A DNA stretch of 64,000 bases, taken from assembly GCF_000591035.1 (NCBI RefSeq), contig NC_022521.1, positions 1,364,001 to 1,428,000 on the forward strand, read 5' to 3'. Positions 17,071 through 26,664 of this stretch are shown piece after piece. Numbering within the stretch: position 1 is the stretch's first letter; each line of letters begins with the position of its first letter. The notes under the pieces are model-generated. The model did not search any database, was not told the DNA's origin, and worked only from the letters and a program-made list of their open reading frames with translations. This DNA is from Aeropyrum camini SY1 = JCM 12091 (GTDB taxonomy: Archaea > Thermoproteota > Thermoprotei_A > Sulfolobales > Acidilobaceae). The translations under genes and the position numbers were made by a program.

Positions 17071-20000
17071 ATGTCTAGCATGATTGGCCTGCACTATGCA
17101 ACAATCCTGCCAGCGATAGCTTATCTATTGCTGGCCTTAACAATTTTACTTCTAGCAGTTGGCAGAGAGGCCGCGGCAAAAAGGACGTTTATGGTAAGCT
17201 TGCTCTTGGTGGTGCTTGGCTGGATTCCGTATATAGCGGCCTTTGTCTCCCTCGACTTCAGCCTTGATGAGGTTGCGAGAAACGCTTCGAACGATCTATC
17301 ACTATACCTAAGGATCGGGGCTGCTTGGTCGGGAGGGGGCGGTAGCCTCTACCTGTTTTCAGCCTTTTTGTCTCTAGCCATCCTTCTCCAAACTAAGCTA
17401 AATAAGGGATTAAACAGATTTGCTATGATGGTTTTTGCACTCCTGGTCTTAGCCTCAATGTCCACAGCAATTCTCATGGGAGCCTTTGGCACTGGGCCTG
17501 TAGATCGTGGAGGACTCGGCATTAACCCTCTGCTCAAGAATTATTGGGTGGTGCCTCACCCCACCTCCACCTTCTTGGGCTACAGCTTCATACTTGTCGG
17601 GTCCTTAGCACTGGCCCTAGGGTATAAATCGGGCTTTTCGACCCAGCTTCTTGGCCTCGCGTTTCTCACATTTGGACTCGTCTTCGGCGGGATGTGGAGC
17701 TACGAGACGTTCGGGTGGGGAGGCTATTGGGCATGGGATCCTGTGGAGACAAGCCAGCTCTCAGTCTGGCTGGCAGCGGTCGCTTCGATACACATGATAG
17801 GCCCTCTCAAGGACTTGCGCCGGGGCTTCGCAGCCTATGCGGCCAGCTCTGTATTCCTCGCTCTCTACGTTACGAGGAGCGGCGTAAGCCCTCTCCACAG
17901 CTTCGCCGCTGAGAGCTTTGCAGCCGTGATACTGTTAGCAGCTTCTCTGATACTCATGATAGTGTCAATACTGCTATTTTCCGATGGCATCGGAGCGCTA
18001 ATTGATGAGCTGCAGAGTAACCTGCGCCAGCCAACTCAGCCCCCTAGAGTCACCGGGTTTGGTAAGCTTTCAACCATGCTCCTGATTATCGGCTCCTCAT
18101 CCATAGCCATCGCAGCTCTAATAGTATACTCCTCACTATTCACACCCTCTCTGTTGAAGCTCCTCGGCTTCAATACCCAGCCGCCGTCGTTTGAGCAGGG
18201 GGTGAGATTCTATAACACGCTCATGATGCCGTTGGCCCTGGCTTCCCTCTATGCCGTGGCAGGATACTACCTGTCAGTATGGGCGGGGAGAAAGGCGGTT
18301 TATGCTTTCTTCATAACATTAACAGTCGCACTATCTATAATCGGGCTCGCCACTATTAGGGGTACTCTAGTCGTATCGCCCCTATCCGACAAAGCGACGA
18401 ACCTGGCTTCGGCTATTCTGCTGGCGGGAGGTTCGATATCTAGCTCTACACTTTTAACCATGGCGTTATGGAAAACCTATAGCGTGATTAGGGGTAGAGC
18501 TGCGAAAGGCGTGTACACACTAAGGATCATACTGGAAAAGCTTGTGCACGCCTCAATGCTCATGATTCTAGTTTCGGTTGCGTTGAGCGGCAGCTACGCC
18601 TATAACCGGGGATATGCCGAAGAAGTGTTCGTACCCTTGGGGGGAGAAGCTAATGTTATGGGGGTGACTATATCATACGAAGGCTTCGACTACGAGACAC
18701 ACCAAGGTAGTATTGATCTCAAGAACAACCTCGACGAAAACATTTTATTATATACAGCTAGAGAAGCTCTAAAGCTGATTGACGAGGATATAGCATCAGC
18801 TGTGAGGGAATATAGGCTAGCATCCATAGAATCCCAGTCAAACCAGGCTATCCGGACCCTCCTCCAGGCTTCAACTAGCATCTCAGAGTACATAGGCGTC
18901 TTCGACTCGACAGTCGGCTTAGCCGACTTAACTGTTGTAGATGTGAGAACTGGGGCTAACAGACTATGGATACAAGATAGGGAAGCGTCTATACAGCTCG
19001 TTAATACTGGACTGGAGGTTGCTGTGGACCCCAGGCTTGACTCGGAGACCGGGAGAATAGAGGGTGGCGTCGTAAGTATTGTCTTCTACCCCGAGAAGCT
19101 GGTTGTCCACGGGCTCGACAGCCCATTAAAGCTAGACTCCTACTCATACCTCTACATTAAATTCAAGGAGCCTGTCGAAATCATCCTCGGAAACATAACT
19201 GTAAAAATAGGGGAAGCCACAGTCTATCCCGCCGAGAACAACAGTAGTATAGAGGGAGTAGCAGCGGCAGGATCCACGGTTTTTCGGGGAGCAGCTCTTA
19301 AGGTGACCTCGGGCCTGATTTCTCTGGATTCGGTGGATGTAGAACTGCCATACCAGCTGGACAGAGGCCAGTTCCTCTACTTTATGGTTTACAAGGGCCA
19401 GGCGGAGGTTTTGGCGGATGTCTTGTCTTCAAGCATATCAGGCCTGCTAGAGTCCGGCGTTGTCTCGCGGGCGACCGGGGAAGATATAGAGAGCTTTAAA
19501 GTGCCGCGTAAGGCTCCATCCGGGGTAAGCCTCAGGCTGTACATGGCTGTTGATGGAGAGCCTGTGGAGGCGGATCTACGGTTCGAGGCTAACGGCGAGG
19601 CTATAGGGATACATGGTTTGGTGATAGATACCGTAATTATGAGGAAGGGACTCTCCCACGTATATATCTCGGTGCAGGCGCCCATGGTTAAGGGCCACTT
19701 CGGCGAATATCATGAACTCATGATTTACTACCTCAATAAAGCGATGAACACACTAAGCCCTGAGGAGTATCTAGCCCTAGCCTCCATAATGGCGGCTGGA
19801 TATAACGTGGCCAGCATAAGGTCTTCACCAAGCATAGAAAGATCGGCGCTGCTCGTTGAGAGGGCGACCCTAGACCTCTACCTGCTCTCGGAGGGGTTCC
19901 ATGAGGAAACTTCTGCAGCTGCTAATGGCATAATGCTCACAGTTAAAATAGTACCGGGAACTCCGATCCTTTGGCTTACAGGCCTCTTAGCCGGAACATT

Positions 20001-20091
20001 CCTTTTCTTTATGTCGCTTCTTCATATCTACACAATACTAAGAAAATCCGCGGAATGGAGTAGCGGCACATGGGCTAGGGCAACCCCTTAA
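17071..20091 (+). CDS. Very large CcmF/CcsA-like cytochrome c heme lyase subunit
   Basis: A heme-handling membrane protein of 1006 residues. The tryptophan-rich heme-binding motif GGYWAWDPVE lies near residues 215-225, preceded by SGGGGSLYLFSAF and followed by TRSGVSPLHSFAAE, the layout of CcmF. There are roughly a dozen TM helices up to about residue 515. A long hydrophilic domain (about 515-965) follows, expected outside the cell, and a last TM helix (about 970-992). Bacterial CcmF is about 650 residues with a smaller periplasmic domain, so this extension is unusual. It is in an operon with the thioredoxin-CcdA fusion. No other ccm genes are in the window. Confidence 0.85.
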   Translation: MSSMIGLHYATILPAIAYLLLALTILLLAVGREAAAKRTFMVSLLLVVLGWIPYIAAFVSLDFSLDEVARNASNDLSLYLRIGAAWSGGGGSLYLFSAFLSLAILLQTKLNKGLNRFAMMVFALLVLASMSTAILMGAFGTGPVDRGGLGINPLLKNYWVVPHPTSTFLGYSFILVGSLALALGYKSGFSTQLLGLAFLTFGLVFGGMWSYETFGWGGYWAWDPVETSQLSVWLAAVASIHMIGPLKDLRRGFAAYAASSVFLALYVTRSGVSPLHSFAAESFAAVILLAASLILMIVSILLFSDGIGALIDELQSNLRQPTQPPRVTGFGKLSTMLLIIGSSSIAIAALIVYSSLFTPSLLKLLGFNTQPPSFEQGVRFYNTLMMPLALASLYAVAGYYLSVWAGRKAVYAFFITLTVALSIIGLATIRGTLVVSPLSDKATNLASAILLAGGSISSSTLLTMALWKTYSVIRGRAAKGVYTLRIILEKLVHASMLMILVSVALSGSYAYNRGYAEEVFVPLGGEANVMGVTISYEGFDYETHQGSIDLKNNLDENILLYTAREALKLIDEDIASAVREYRLASIESQSNQAIRTLLQASTSISEYIGVFDSTVGLADLTVVDVRTGANRLWIQDREASIQLVNTGLEVAVDPRLDSETGRIEGGVVSIVFYPEKLVVHGLDSPLKLDSYSYLYIKFKEPVEIILGNITVKIGEATVYPAENNSSIEGVAAAGSTVFRGAALKVTSGLISLDSVDVELPYQLDRGQFLYFMVYKGQAEVLADVLSSSISGLLESGVVSRATGEDIESFKVPRKAPSGVSLRLYMAVDGEPVEADLRFEANGEAIGIHGLVIDTVIMRKGLSHVYISVQAPMVKGHFGEYHELMIYYLNKAMNTLSPEEYLALASIMAAGYNVASIRSSPSIERSALLVERATLDLYLLSEGFHEETSAAANGIMLTVKIVPGTPILWLTGLLAGTFLFFMSLLHIYTILRKSAEWSSGTWARATP

Positions 20092-20204
20092 AATATATAT
20101 TTTGTATCCATAGTAGCAAAAGCACATACTGGTCGATAAACCTCACGATATCAGAGGCGAAGTGCACGTTCTACGGTGGAAGTAGAAGGTTGTGAAACAA
20201 AGAT

Positions 20205-22457
20205 ATGTCAAAATTATTTGGAGGAGCAGTTCTGGCCGTATCGGCTGCAATGCTTCTCCTCGTTATACTTTTCGCGTCCCTTCAGGGCAGCGTCTCAGCA
20301 GCCTACACGGTGCTTATAGACGACTCCCACACCTACGGGAGAAGCCTTATCTACAACGCTATAAGCTCTAAAACGGGTATTGCGCTGCTCCAGTACTCCG
20401 ACTTCGCCGCCGGAACTGTCTACACCGACACGGGGTTCGACGGAGTCCTCACAACGTACCTAGGTACTACGAATCTCGCGACAGCCAAGTGGAATAGCAA
20501 CTGGTCAGGAGATGATGTTTTCAACGATGTTGCTGCTAAGGATCAGTCGGGCTCTGTTGTGGTGGGTTATACTAAGAAGTCATATAGTTTGGGTGTAATA
20601 GCAGGGTATACTAATCAAGGCCTCCTAATAGACGACTATGTGTTCGGTGTCGAATCCGCCAAGAATGTTGTGGTAAATGGTATAGTCTACAGCCCGGCTC
20701 ACGGAGCCTACGTTATAGTGGGGAACCTTGAAGGCTTCCTCAACCTACCCCAAGCTGGATTCATCGCAGTTGGAGACGCCTCGGGGGTGGGCGGTACCGT
20801 AAAGTTCCTGTATGCTTATAGCGGCTTCGAGAAAGTAGACGTCGTGAAGGATCCTTCGAGCAGTTACTACGGCTATATAGCTGTGGCCGCAACATTCTTC
20901 AACAACACTGACATGAGCTTTGACGACGCAGGCGTTGTCATACTAGATCCTAACCTAAACCTCATCTCCTCAATGTATTTAGAGCTTCCAGGGCATGAGA
21001 GAAGCTTGGACGTTGCATTCTACGGTAACGATGTGGTGCTCGTAGGCAGCAGCGTTTTGGCTTCAGGTGGAAGCCTCGGCTTCGCATCAGCCAACAGCTA
21101 CGACTTCACGAACGCAACATGGACTAACCTCTGGCACATGGTTATAGACACGCCGCTTGACGACGCTGTCACAGGTGTTGATGTCAAGTCCGGCAACATC
21201 TATATCTCAGGCTACGCGTCAATGCAGTCCAACGGCCAGGCAACAGCCTTCCTGGGTATTATTACCGGAGGTAGCCCCAGCCAGACAGCACTTTACGACT
21301 ACACAGGAGGCAGCACAGTGTTCAACGACGTGAAGGCTGACGGTAACCAGTTTATCCACGCTGCGGGTAAGGTGGTTGGCCAGCCTTTCCCAGGCGCTCT
21401 GGCCCCTAGCAGCCTTTCCCCGGTCCTCTCACAGCAGATAGCATTGCCTCGGAGCGATGCGGTGAAGGATTCTAAAATAACTAATACGGATATAACCGGA
21501 CAGTCACAGTTGATAAATACTGTTATAGACAATCCAACAATACTCAGCGGCCTCTACGTAGTATTAGCTCCCCAAGACGAGGGTGGCGATACAGGCACAT
21601 CTACATCTACAACGACCACAACAACCCTAACAACCATCACTGTAACCAAGACCATAATAACCTCGACAACCGACACAGCAACAACATTTCCAGGCACGGC
21701 GACCCCAACCTTCCCCCAGCAGCCCTACTGCATAGACATTAGCACCGGCAGCAAGTCGCCCGGAGTACTTGACCCTCTAGGCACGCTCGAGAACCCAATG
21801 CTGCAGGCGCCAGACTGGGGGACAAGCCAGCCTATGGGCAGGCCGGTCTCATCGGTACAGCTTTCTGCGTGGCCCTCATTCCAGGGGGTCCAAGGCTTCC
21901 CCGGCCAGTGGATAACAGCCTACTTTGACATTCAAGACCCTAGCAAGCCCGACTATAACTACACAAGCAGGCCCGTGACAACATACGCCATAAGCTTCTA
22001 CCTACCAGCTCCAGGGCAGCTAGTCATGGAGTGGACTGCCGACGACTCTGGCGAGCTATTTATTGACGGCACCCTAGTCCAGACCCATACAGGGCAGTAT
22101 GCATTCCAGACTACAGCGTCTTACCAGGCAAACCTAAGCCAGGGGAACCATGTGATCGAGATTAGAGTTACGGATGTGCATGGGCAATATACAGGCCTAT
22201 TCGTCAGCGGAAGTGTATGCGTCAGCGCGTGCACGACCGAAACTGTAACAACTACCGTGTACGCACCGGGTGTCACGACATCGACTCTGACGAAGACCGA
22301 GGAAGGCGCTCAGGCCACGGTCACCTCTTTCATATCGGAGGATGAAGGCCCTCTCTCCGGCCTGCTCGACTTAATACCCGGCGGTATAGCTGGAGTAGTA
22401 GCTATAGCAGCCGCAGTAGTGGTGTTATCCGGCATAGCTGTGAGAATATTAAAGTAG
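20205..22457 (+). CDS. Large stalked surface protein with propeller-like region and PA14-like domain
   Basis: The 750 residues have a signal peptide (about 1-31, ending SVSAA). A long beta-rich region with recurring VAVAATF/GYTK/ISGYAS-type strands (about 35-440) could be a propeller. A Thr-rich linker (STSTTTTTTLTTIT) follows, then a PA14-like sandwich (about 575-675: FYLPAPGQLVMEWTADDSG, ELFIDGTLVQTHTG) with two Cys. The end has a second Thr/Val stalk (ETVTTTVYAPG), a TM helix and the tail RILK. It probably stands on the cell surface. It lies 113 bp downstream of the CcmF-like gene, and whether it works with it is unknown. Confidence 0.7.
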   Translation: MSKLFGGAVLAVSAAMLLLVILFASLQGSVSAAYTVLIDDSHTYGRSLIYNAISSKTGIALLQYSDFAAGTVYTDTGFDGVLTTYLGTTNLATAKWNSNWSGDDVFNDVAAKDQSGSVVVGYTKKSYSLGVIAGYTNQGLLIDDYVFGVESAKNVVVNGIVYSPAHGAYVIVGNLEGFLNLPQAGFIAVGDASGVGGTVKFLYAYSGFEKVDVVKDPSSSYYGYIAVAATFFNNTDMSFDDAGVVILDPNLNLISSMYLELPGHERSLDVAFYGNDVVLVGSSVLASGGSLGFASANSYDFTNATWTNLWHMVIDTPLDDAVTGVDVKSGNIYISGYASMQSNGQATAFLGIITGGSPSQTALYDYTGGSTVFNDVKADGNQFIHAAGKVVGQPFPGALAPSSLSPVLSQQIALPRSDAVKDSKITNTDITGQSQLINTVIDNPTILSGLYVVLAPQDEGGDTGTSTSTTTTTTLTTITVTKTIITSTTDTATTFPGTATPTFPQQPYCIDISTGSKSPGVLDPLGTLENPMLQAPDWGTSQPMGRPVSSVQLSAWPSFQGVQGFPGQWITAYFDIQDPSKPDYNYTSRPVTTYAISFYLPAPGQLVMEWTADDSGELFIDGTLVQTHTGQYAFQTTASYQANLSQGNHVIEIRVTDVHGQYTGLFVSGSVCVSACTTETVTTTVYAPGVTTSTLTKTEEGAQATVTSFISEDEGPLSGLLDLIPGGIAGVVAIAAAVVVLSGIAVRILK

Positions 22458-22467
22458 AGAACATCTA

Positions 22468-22502
22468 ACTTTCTTTTTAATTTTTAATTCTTTCTTTTTT
22501 CC
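22468..22502 (+). terminator. Pyrimidine/poly-T transcription terminator
   Basis: Repeated T runs (CTTTCTTTTTAATTTTTAA, then CTTTCTTTTTT) begin about 12 nt after the stop of the surface protein gene. Clustered oligo-T tracts without a hairpin are the usual archaeal terminator. They point in the same direction as the gene. Confidence 0.7.
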
Positions 22503-22732
22503 TCCCATAAATAAACACTGAAAACCCAGGGTTCACTCGCTGTCCACACACTATATTCAAGCTCATCTCACCAAACGGCATTAGGCCTGGATTTTGATCT
22601 CTGTTGCATGGCTTTTCCTTGCCGGGAGAGAAACTTCTTCCGCCGTACCTGGCACTCTACTCCGCTTCTGACGGATAGCGGGGGGTTTAAGAATCGTTTT
22701 GACAGACTATTTTCAGCTGGGTTTGGGGGTTT

Positions 22733-23548
22733 ATGGTCATGGCTCGTCTTGATCTAGTCGTGCTTCAATCGGCCTCAACTCATGATAAGGAGGCTAACTT
22801 GAAGTCTCTTAGGAGGCTCTCATCCGAGATAAGGAGTTCGCCTGACATAGTGGTTACTCCTGAGTACCTCATGTTCGATCCTACGGGCCTGGCTAGGGAT
22901 GTTGTTTATAGGGCTGCCGAGGACCTGGAGGGCCAGTGGTCCCAGGAGCTCTCCAGGATGGCTGAGAGGCTTGGCGCCTGTGTGCTAGGTCACATGTTTC
23001 TGAGGACCTCCTCCGGGAGAGTTGCGAACGCTGCTGTGCTCTACGGTAAGGACGGGGGGATAATGGGTGTGTACCGTAAGACGCATCTTTTCGACGCTTA
23101 TGGCTATAAGGAGAGTAGCTTTACAGAGCCCGGTGACAGGCTTTGGAGGCCTCTGGAGGCCTGTGGAGCCAGGATAGGGGTTGCGATTTGCTATGAGCTG
23201 CGCTTTCCCGAGGTATTCAGAGCCCAGGCTCTAAACGGTGGAGTAGACCTCTTCCTAGTCCCTGCTGCATGGTATAAAGGGCCTGGCAAGGAGGAAGCGC
23301 TCAGCGTTCTATCCAGGGCTAGGGCACACGAGAACACCTCATACGTTGCTGTAGCATCCAACGCGGGGCCAAACTTCGTGGGGCGTAGCATGATCGTTCA
23401 TCCCTTTGGCTACACCCTAGCCCAAGCCCCCCCGTGGGAATGGGTGCTCGAGCAGGAAATAGACCTTAGTGAAGTGGCCAAGGCCCGCAACTCGCTCCCA
23501 GTCCTTAAGCATGTAAAGCCACAGCTATACAGTTACTTGCCAAGATAA
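22733..23548 (+). CDS. Carbon-nitrogen hydrolase (nitrilase superfamily)
   Basis: Hydrolyses a non-peptide C-N bond such as an amide or omega-amide. The 271-residue length is normal for the family. The catalytic triad is complete: E44 (VVTPEYL), K116 (VYRKTHLFD) and C153 (GVAICYELRFPE). The substrate is unknown; the LRFPE context after the Cys resembles omega-amidase and deaminated-glutathione amidase branches. The start is ATG 22733 or ATG 22739; GGGTTTGGGGG precedes both. A TATA-like GGGTTTAAGAA lies at about 22682-22692. It is a single-gene unit. Confidence 0.87.
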   Translation: MVMARLDLVVLQSASTHDKEANLKSLRRLSSEIRSSPDIVVTPEYLMFDPTGLARDVVYRAAEDLEGQWSQELSRMAERLGACVLGHMFLRTSSGRVANAAVLYGKDGGIMGVYRKTHLFDAYGYKESSFTEPGDRLWRPLEACGARIGVAICYELRFPEVFRAQALNGGVDLFLVPAAWYKGPGKEEALSVLSRARAHENTSYVAVASNAGPNFVGRSMIVHPFGYTLAQAPPWEWVLEQEIDLSEVAKARNSLPVLKHVKPQLYSYLPR

Positions 23549-23824
23549 AGAGGGGAGGTAGTAGGCTCCTCTAACTCTAAGTATGAAGGGGGCGAATCTA
23601 GCCTTCCCTCAAACTCCCTTCCTCCCTTCTACTAGGGTGGTGTGGACGGGTAGAGTACAACGGCTAGTGGACCGTTTATTATGCTTTCGTGGATATATGG
23701 GTTTCATTTAGCCTGTTTTGATTTTTCAAAATATGGATATGTGTTAGAGTTTATGGTCTTCCGGTAATTATTAGTAATAAATAAAATACTGGATGATAGT
23801 GAGATAGATGCGAGGGGAGGGGGT

Positions 23825-24577
23825 ATGCCTGGGAGCATACCCCTGATCGGAGAGAGATTCCCCGAGATTGAGGTCGTGACCGATCACGGCGTTATCAAGC
23901 TACCCGACCACTATGTTAGCCAGGGTAAGTGGTTTGTACTGTTCAGCCATCCAGCAGACTTCACGCCGGTTTGCACCACTGAGTTCGTTAGCTTTGCAAG
24001 GAGGTACGAGGACTTCCAGAGGCTCGGTGTGGACCTTATAGGTCTTAGCGTTGACAGCGTGTTCAGCCATATAAAGTGGAAGGAGTGGATAGAGAGGCAC
24101 ATAGGCGTCAGGATACCGTTCCCGATTATAGCAGATCCACAGGGCACTGTTGCTAGGAGACTAGGCCTGCTTCACGCTGAGAGCGCTACCCATACGGTTA
24201 GAGGTGTTTTCGTAGTCGATGGTAGAGGCGTGATCAGAACTATACTATACTACCCCATGGAGCTCGGCAGGCTAGTTGACGAGATACTAAGGATAGTGAA
24301 GGCTCTGAAGCTTGGTGACAGCTTAAAGAGGGCTGTACCTGCCGACTGGCCCAACAACGAGATAATAGGCGAGGGACTCATAGTGCCGCCGCCGACTACA
24401 GAGGACCAGGCTAGGGCCAGGCTGGAGTCAGGCCAGTACCGCTGCCTAGACTGGTGGTTCTGCTGGGACACGCCAGCCAGCAGAGAGGATGTGGAGGAGG
24501 CTAGGAGATATCTTAGAAGAGCGGCTGAGAAGCCTCCCAAGCTGCTCTACGAGGAGGCTAGACCCCACGCCCACTAG
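23825..24577 (+). CDS. tpx: Peroxiredoxin (archaeal 1-Cys Prx6-type thioredoxin peroxidase)
   Basis: Reduces hydrogen peroxide and alkyl hydroperoxides. The 250 residues contain the peroxidatic cysteine C50 in [11 protein letters not shown] and two C-terminal cysteines, C207 and C213, in [12 protein letters not shown]. These are the same positions as in the structurally characterised Aeropyrum pernix enzyme, which forms a decameric ring. The C-terminal arm (about 170-245) is complete. A strong GAGGGGAGGGGG precedes the ATG at 23825. Upstream AT-rich DNA (about 23764-23790) gives a leader of several tens of nt. It is monocistronic and convergent with the surface protease gene. Confidence 0.95.
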   Translation: MPGSIPLIGERFPEIEVVTDHGVIKLPDHYVSQGKWFVLFSHPADFTPVCTTEFVSFARRYEDFQRLGVDLIGLSVDSVFSHIKWKEWIERHIGVRIPFPIIADPQGTVARRLGLLHAESATHTVRGVFVVDGRGVIRTILYYPMELGRLVDEILRIVKALKLGDSLKRAVPADWPNNEIIGEGLIVPPPTTEDQARARLESGQYRCLDWWFCWDTPASREDVEEARRYLRRAAEKPPKLLYEEARPHAH

Positions 24578-24634
24578 AGCCTTACTATCCAGCCTATAAC
24601 CCATTACCTCTAAACTTTTATATTATATTTACAG

Positions 24635-26554
24635 TCATCTAAATAATCTCGAGATAGCCGCTCCTAGCAGCAGGGAAAGCACGGCCGCTAGTAGTATTGC
24701 TATAGAATATGCTCCAGCGTTACTCTCCACGGGGATCTCCTTCTCCACAGTTTTTGTAACCGTCAATGTTGATTGTTGTGTAACAGTCACCGTCTCTGCG
24801 GCTTCCGTTGAGGCATGTATGCTCTCAGGTATCTGCGCCTTCTCCGCACCTAGCGCTAGAGCTACGGAGCCGAGGTAGAGTAGTGCCTTGCTGGATGTCA
24901 GCAGCTTCTCTATGCCCTCCATCGCGTCGATCGAGGCTAACGCCGCTTTTGGGTATTGTGCAGACTGCATCGGGAGCTGGGAAGCGATGTAGCTGGCTAG
25001 CCCTGCTATGCCCTCCGCCGCTGACTCAGGCTCCAGGGTGAATGCATCGTGGAGGTATGAGGAGGCTGCGGCGATAGCCTCAACAGAATAGCCTGCGGTC
25101 TCGAGAGGGTTGTCCTTGGTGGAGAGGGCTAGGCTGACAAGGTACTCTGACCTCTCGTAGCCGCGCTTACCAGTTTCATTACCAATCTGTATCACGTATG
25201 CTGTTGTAGTTACTGCCTGCGACTCCACAACCCGAGCTAGCTTCTCTAAGGCACTCTCATCGAGAGCAACCCCTCCCTGGGAGGGTTCGGCAATGCTGGC
25301 CCAGAGTTCCGCCCATCTTGCCAGCGATAGGGCGGATGCTATCCTTATAACGCCCTCATAGTTTGCGCCTCCCAGGATGCTCACAGGGATGAGGTACCTT
25401 CCATCCTTCTCCACCAGCATATCCAGGCCTGTTGAGTACTCGTAGGCGGCCTCGCCAAGGATTCCGTAGGCTTTGAGAGCCGCATCGAGGCTCACATCTG
25501 TCACTCCACTGATTCCCTCCAGCCTCTCCATAACAGTTGAGATGCTGTTCTGCGACTCTTCTACAAGGCTGGTGACGTCGAAGTCTCCGTTGGCGGTCTC
25601 ACTAACCTCCACAGCGGCTTTGGCGTAAGAGAAGGCTAGAGTCGCCTCCACCGCTGCAGCGTAGTAGAATCCCTCGTCAACGAGGTCTAAGGCCTGGTCC
25701 GACAGTTCCAGCACCCTCTGGACCAGCGTCCCGTCCATTCCGTTAACCAGGTCCCTAGCCAGCTGGACCGTATCCACGGTGTACTGGTCTAGCATGGTGA
25801 GGATCTGTTGAGACGGTTGGGGGTAGGCTTTCGGCTCTGGAGTGGGCAGTCCGAGGACCTTGGCGGCTTCTACCAGCGTGCTTACCCCCACAACCTCTAC
25901 GCCCAGGCTCTTGCCATACTCTACTAGGTCTATCGACACGGGGGTGGAGACTATTCTAACTATTGGCCCTGACCTTTCGACTTTCCTTGCTATGTATGTA
26001 TACTTCTCCTGGCCGTGGGGTATGAGGAAAATCTTTGCCCCAGCAGAGGCGGCCGCCTCAAGCTTCTCCTTCAAACCCCCAACAGGACCCACGCTCGTGT
26101 CGGGCAGTATCATGCCGGTCGCCGCATAACCCTCTGGGCATGACCCTGTTGTTAGGAGGGAGTATGTTGCGAGGGCCATTGCCAGACCGGCGCTCGGCCC
26201 TCCGACAACTATGCTGCTAGACTCTATTACATAGTAGTAGTCCAGCCTTGACATGTCCACACCAGCCGCGAGGCTTGCCGCGAAAGCAGCTACCCTGGCG
26301 CTGCCAAGAGTGTCCAGCTGGCTGGCCGGGCTTGTTGAGATGAAAACCCTCCCCTCTCCAGGGGATCTTACGGTGACTACGAGCCTCCCAGTGACGCCCT
26401 CACCCGAGCTAGACACGGCGACTATCATTGATTCGCAGGAAACCTGCGAGCCACCCATCTCCTGGTCTGACCCGGCGGCTAGGGCGGGTGTTACGGAAGC
26501 CACGAGGATAATGGCTAGCAATGCTGCTGGGTATAGAGCTGTCTTCAACCCCAC
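24635..26554 (-). CDS. Secreted, C-terminally anchored Lon-like (S16) serine protease
   Basis: The 639 residues have a signal peptide (about 1-27, ending ALA), then a Lon proteolytic-domain-like fold. The catalytic Ser is S121 in GGPSAGLAMALA and Lys is K164 in GGLKEKLEAA. The 43-residue spacing equals that between Ser and Lys in bacterial Lon. There is no AAA+ ATPase module. A long helical region follows (about 245-575), then a TVTVTQQ/TVTKTVEKE stalk, a TM helix and tail RLFR. It resembles COG1750 archaeal proteases. An ATP-independent S16 enzyme outside the cell would act on surface or exogenous proteins. The start is GTG at 26554 after AGGGGTTAA. Confidence 0.8.
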   Translation of the reverse strand: MGLKTALYPAALLAIILVASVTPALAAGSDQEMGGSQVSCESMIVAVSSSGEGVTGRLVVTVRSPGEGRVFISTSPASQLDTLGSARVAAFAASLAAGVDMSRLDYYYVIESSSIVVGGPSAGLAMALATYSLLTTGSCPEGYAATGMILPDTSVGPVGGLKEKLEAAASAGAKIFLIPHGQEKYTYIARKVERSGPIVRIVSTPVSIDLVEYGKSLGVEVVGVSTLVEAAKVLGLPTPEPKAYPQPSQQILTMLDQYTVDTVQLARDLVNGMDGTLVQRVLELSDQALDLVDEGFYYAAAVEATLAFSYAKAAVEVSETANGDFDVTSLVEESQNSISTVMERLEGISGVTDVSLDAALKAYGILGEAAYEYSTGLDMLVEKDGRYLIPVSILGGANYEGVIRIASALSLARWAELWASIAEPSQGGVALDESALEKLARVVESQAVTTTAYVIQIGNETGKRGYERSEYLVSLALSTKDNPLETAGYSVEAIAAASSYLHDAFTLEPESAAEGIAGLASYIASQLPMQSAQYPKAALASIDAMEGIEKLLTSSKALLYLGSVALALGAEKAQIPESIHASTEAAETVTVTQQSTLTVTKTVEKEIPVESNAGAYSIAILLAAVLSLLLGAAISRLFR

Positions 26555-26664
26555 TTAACCCCTGAGATATATCAACCGGTTGTTTGCCGAGGCAAATATA
26601 GGGAATTCAATAAATTCATCGTCGTTATTGCAAGAGATGGATTATCTATGCGGACCCGGATTCA

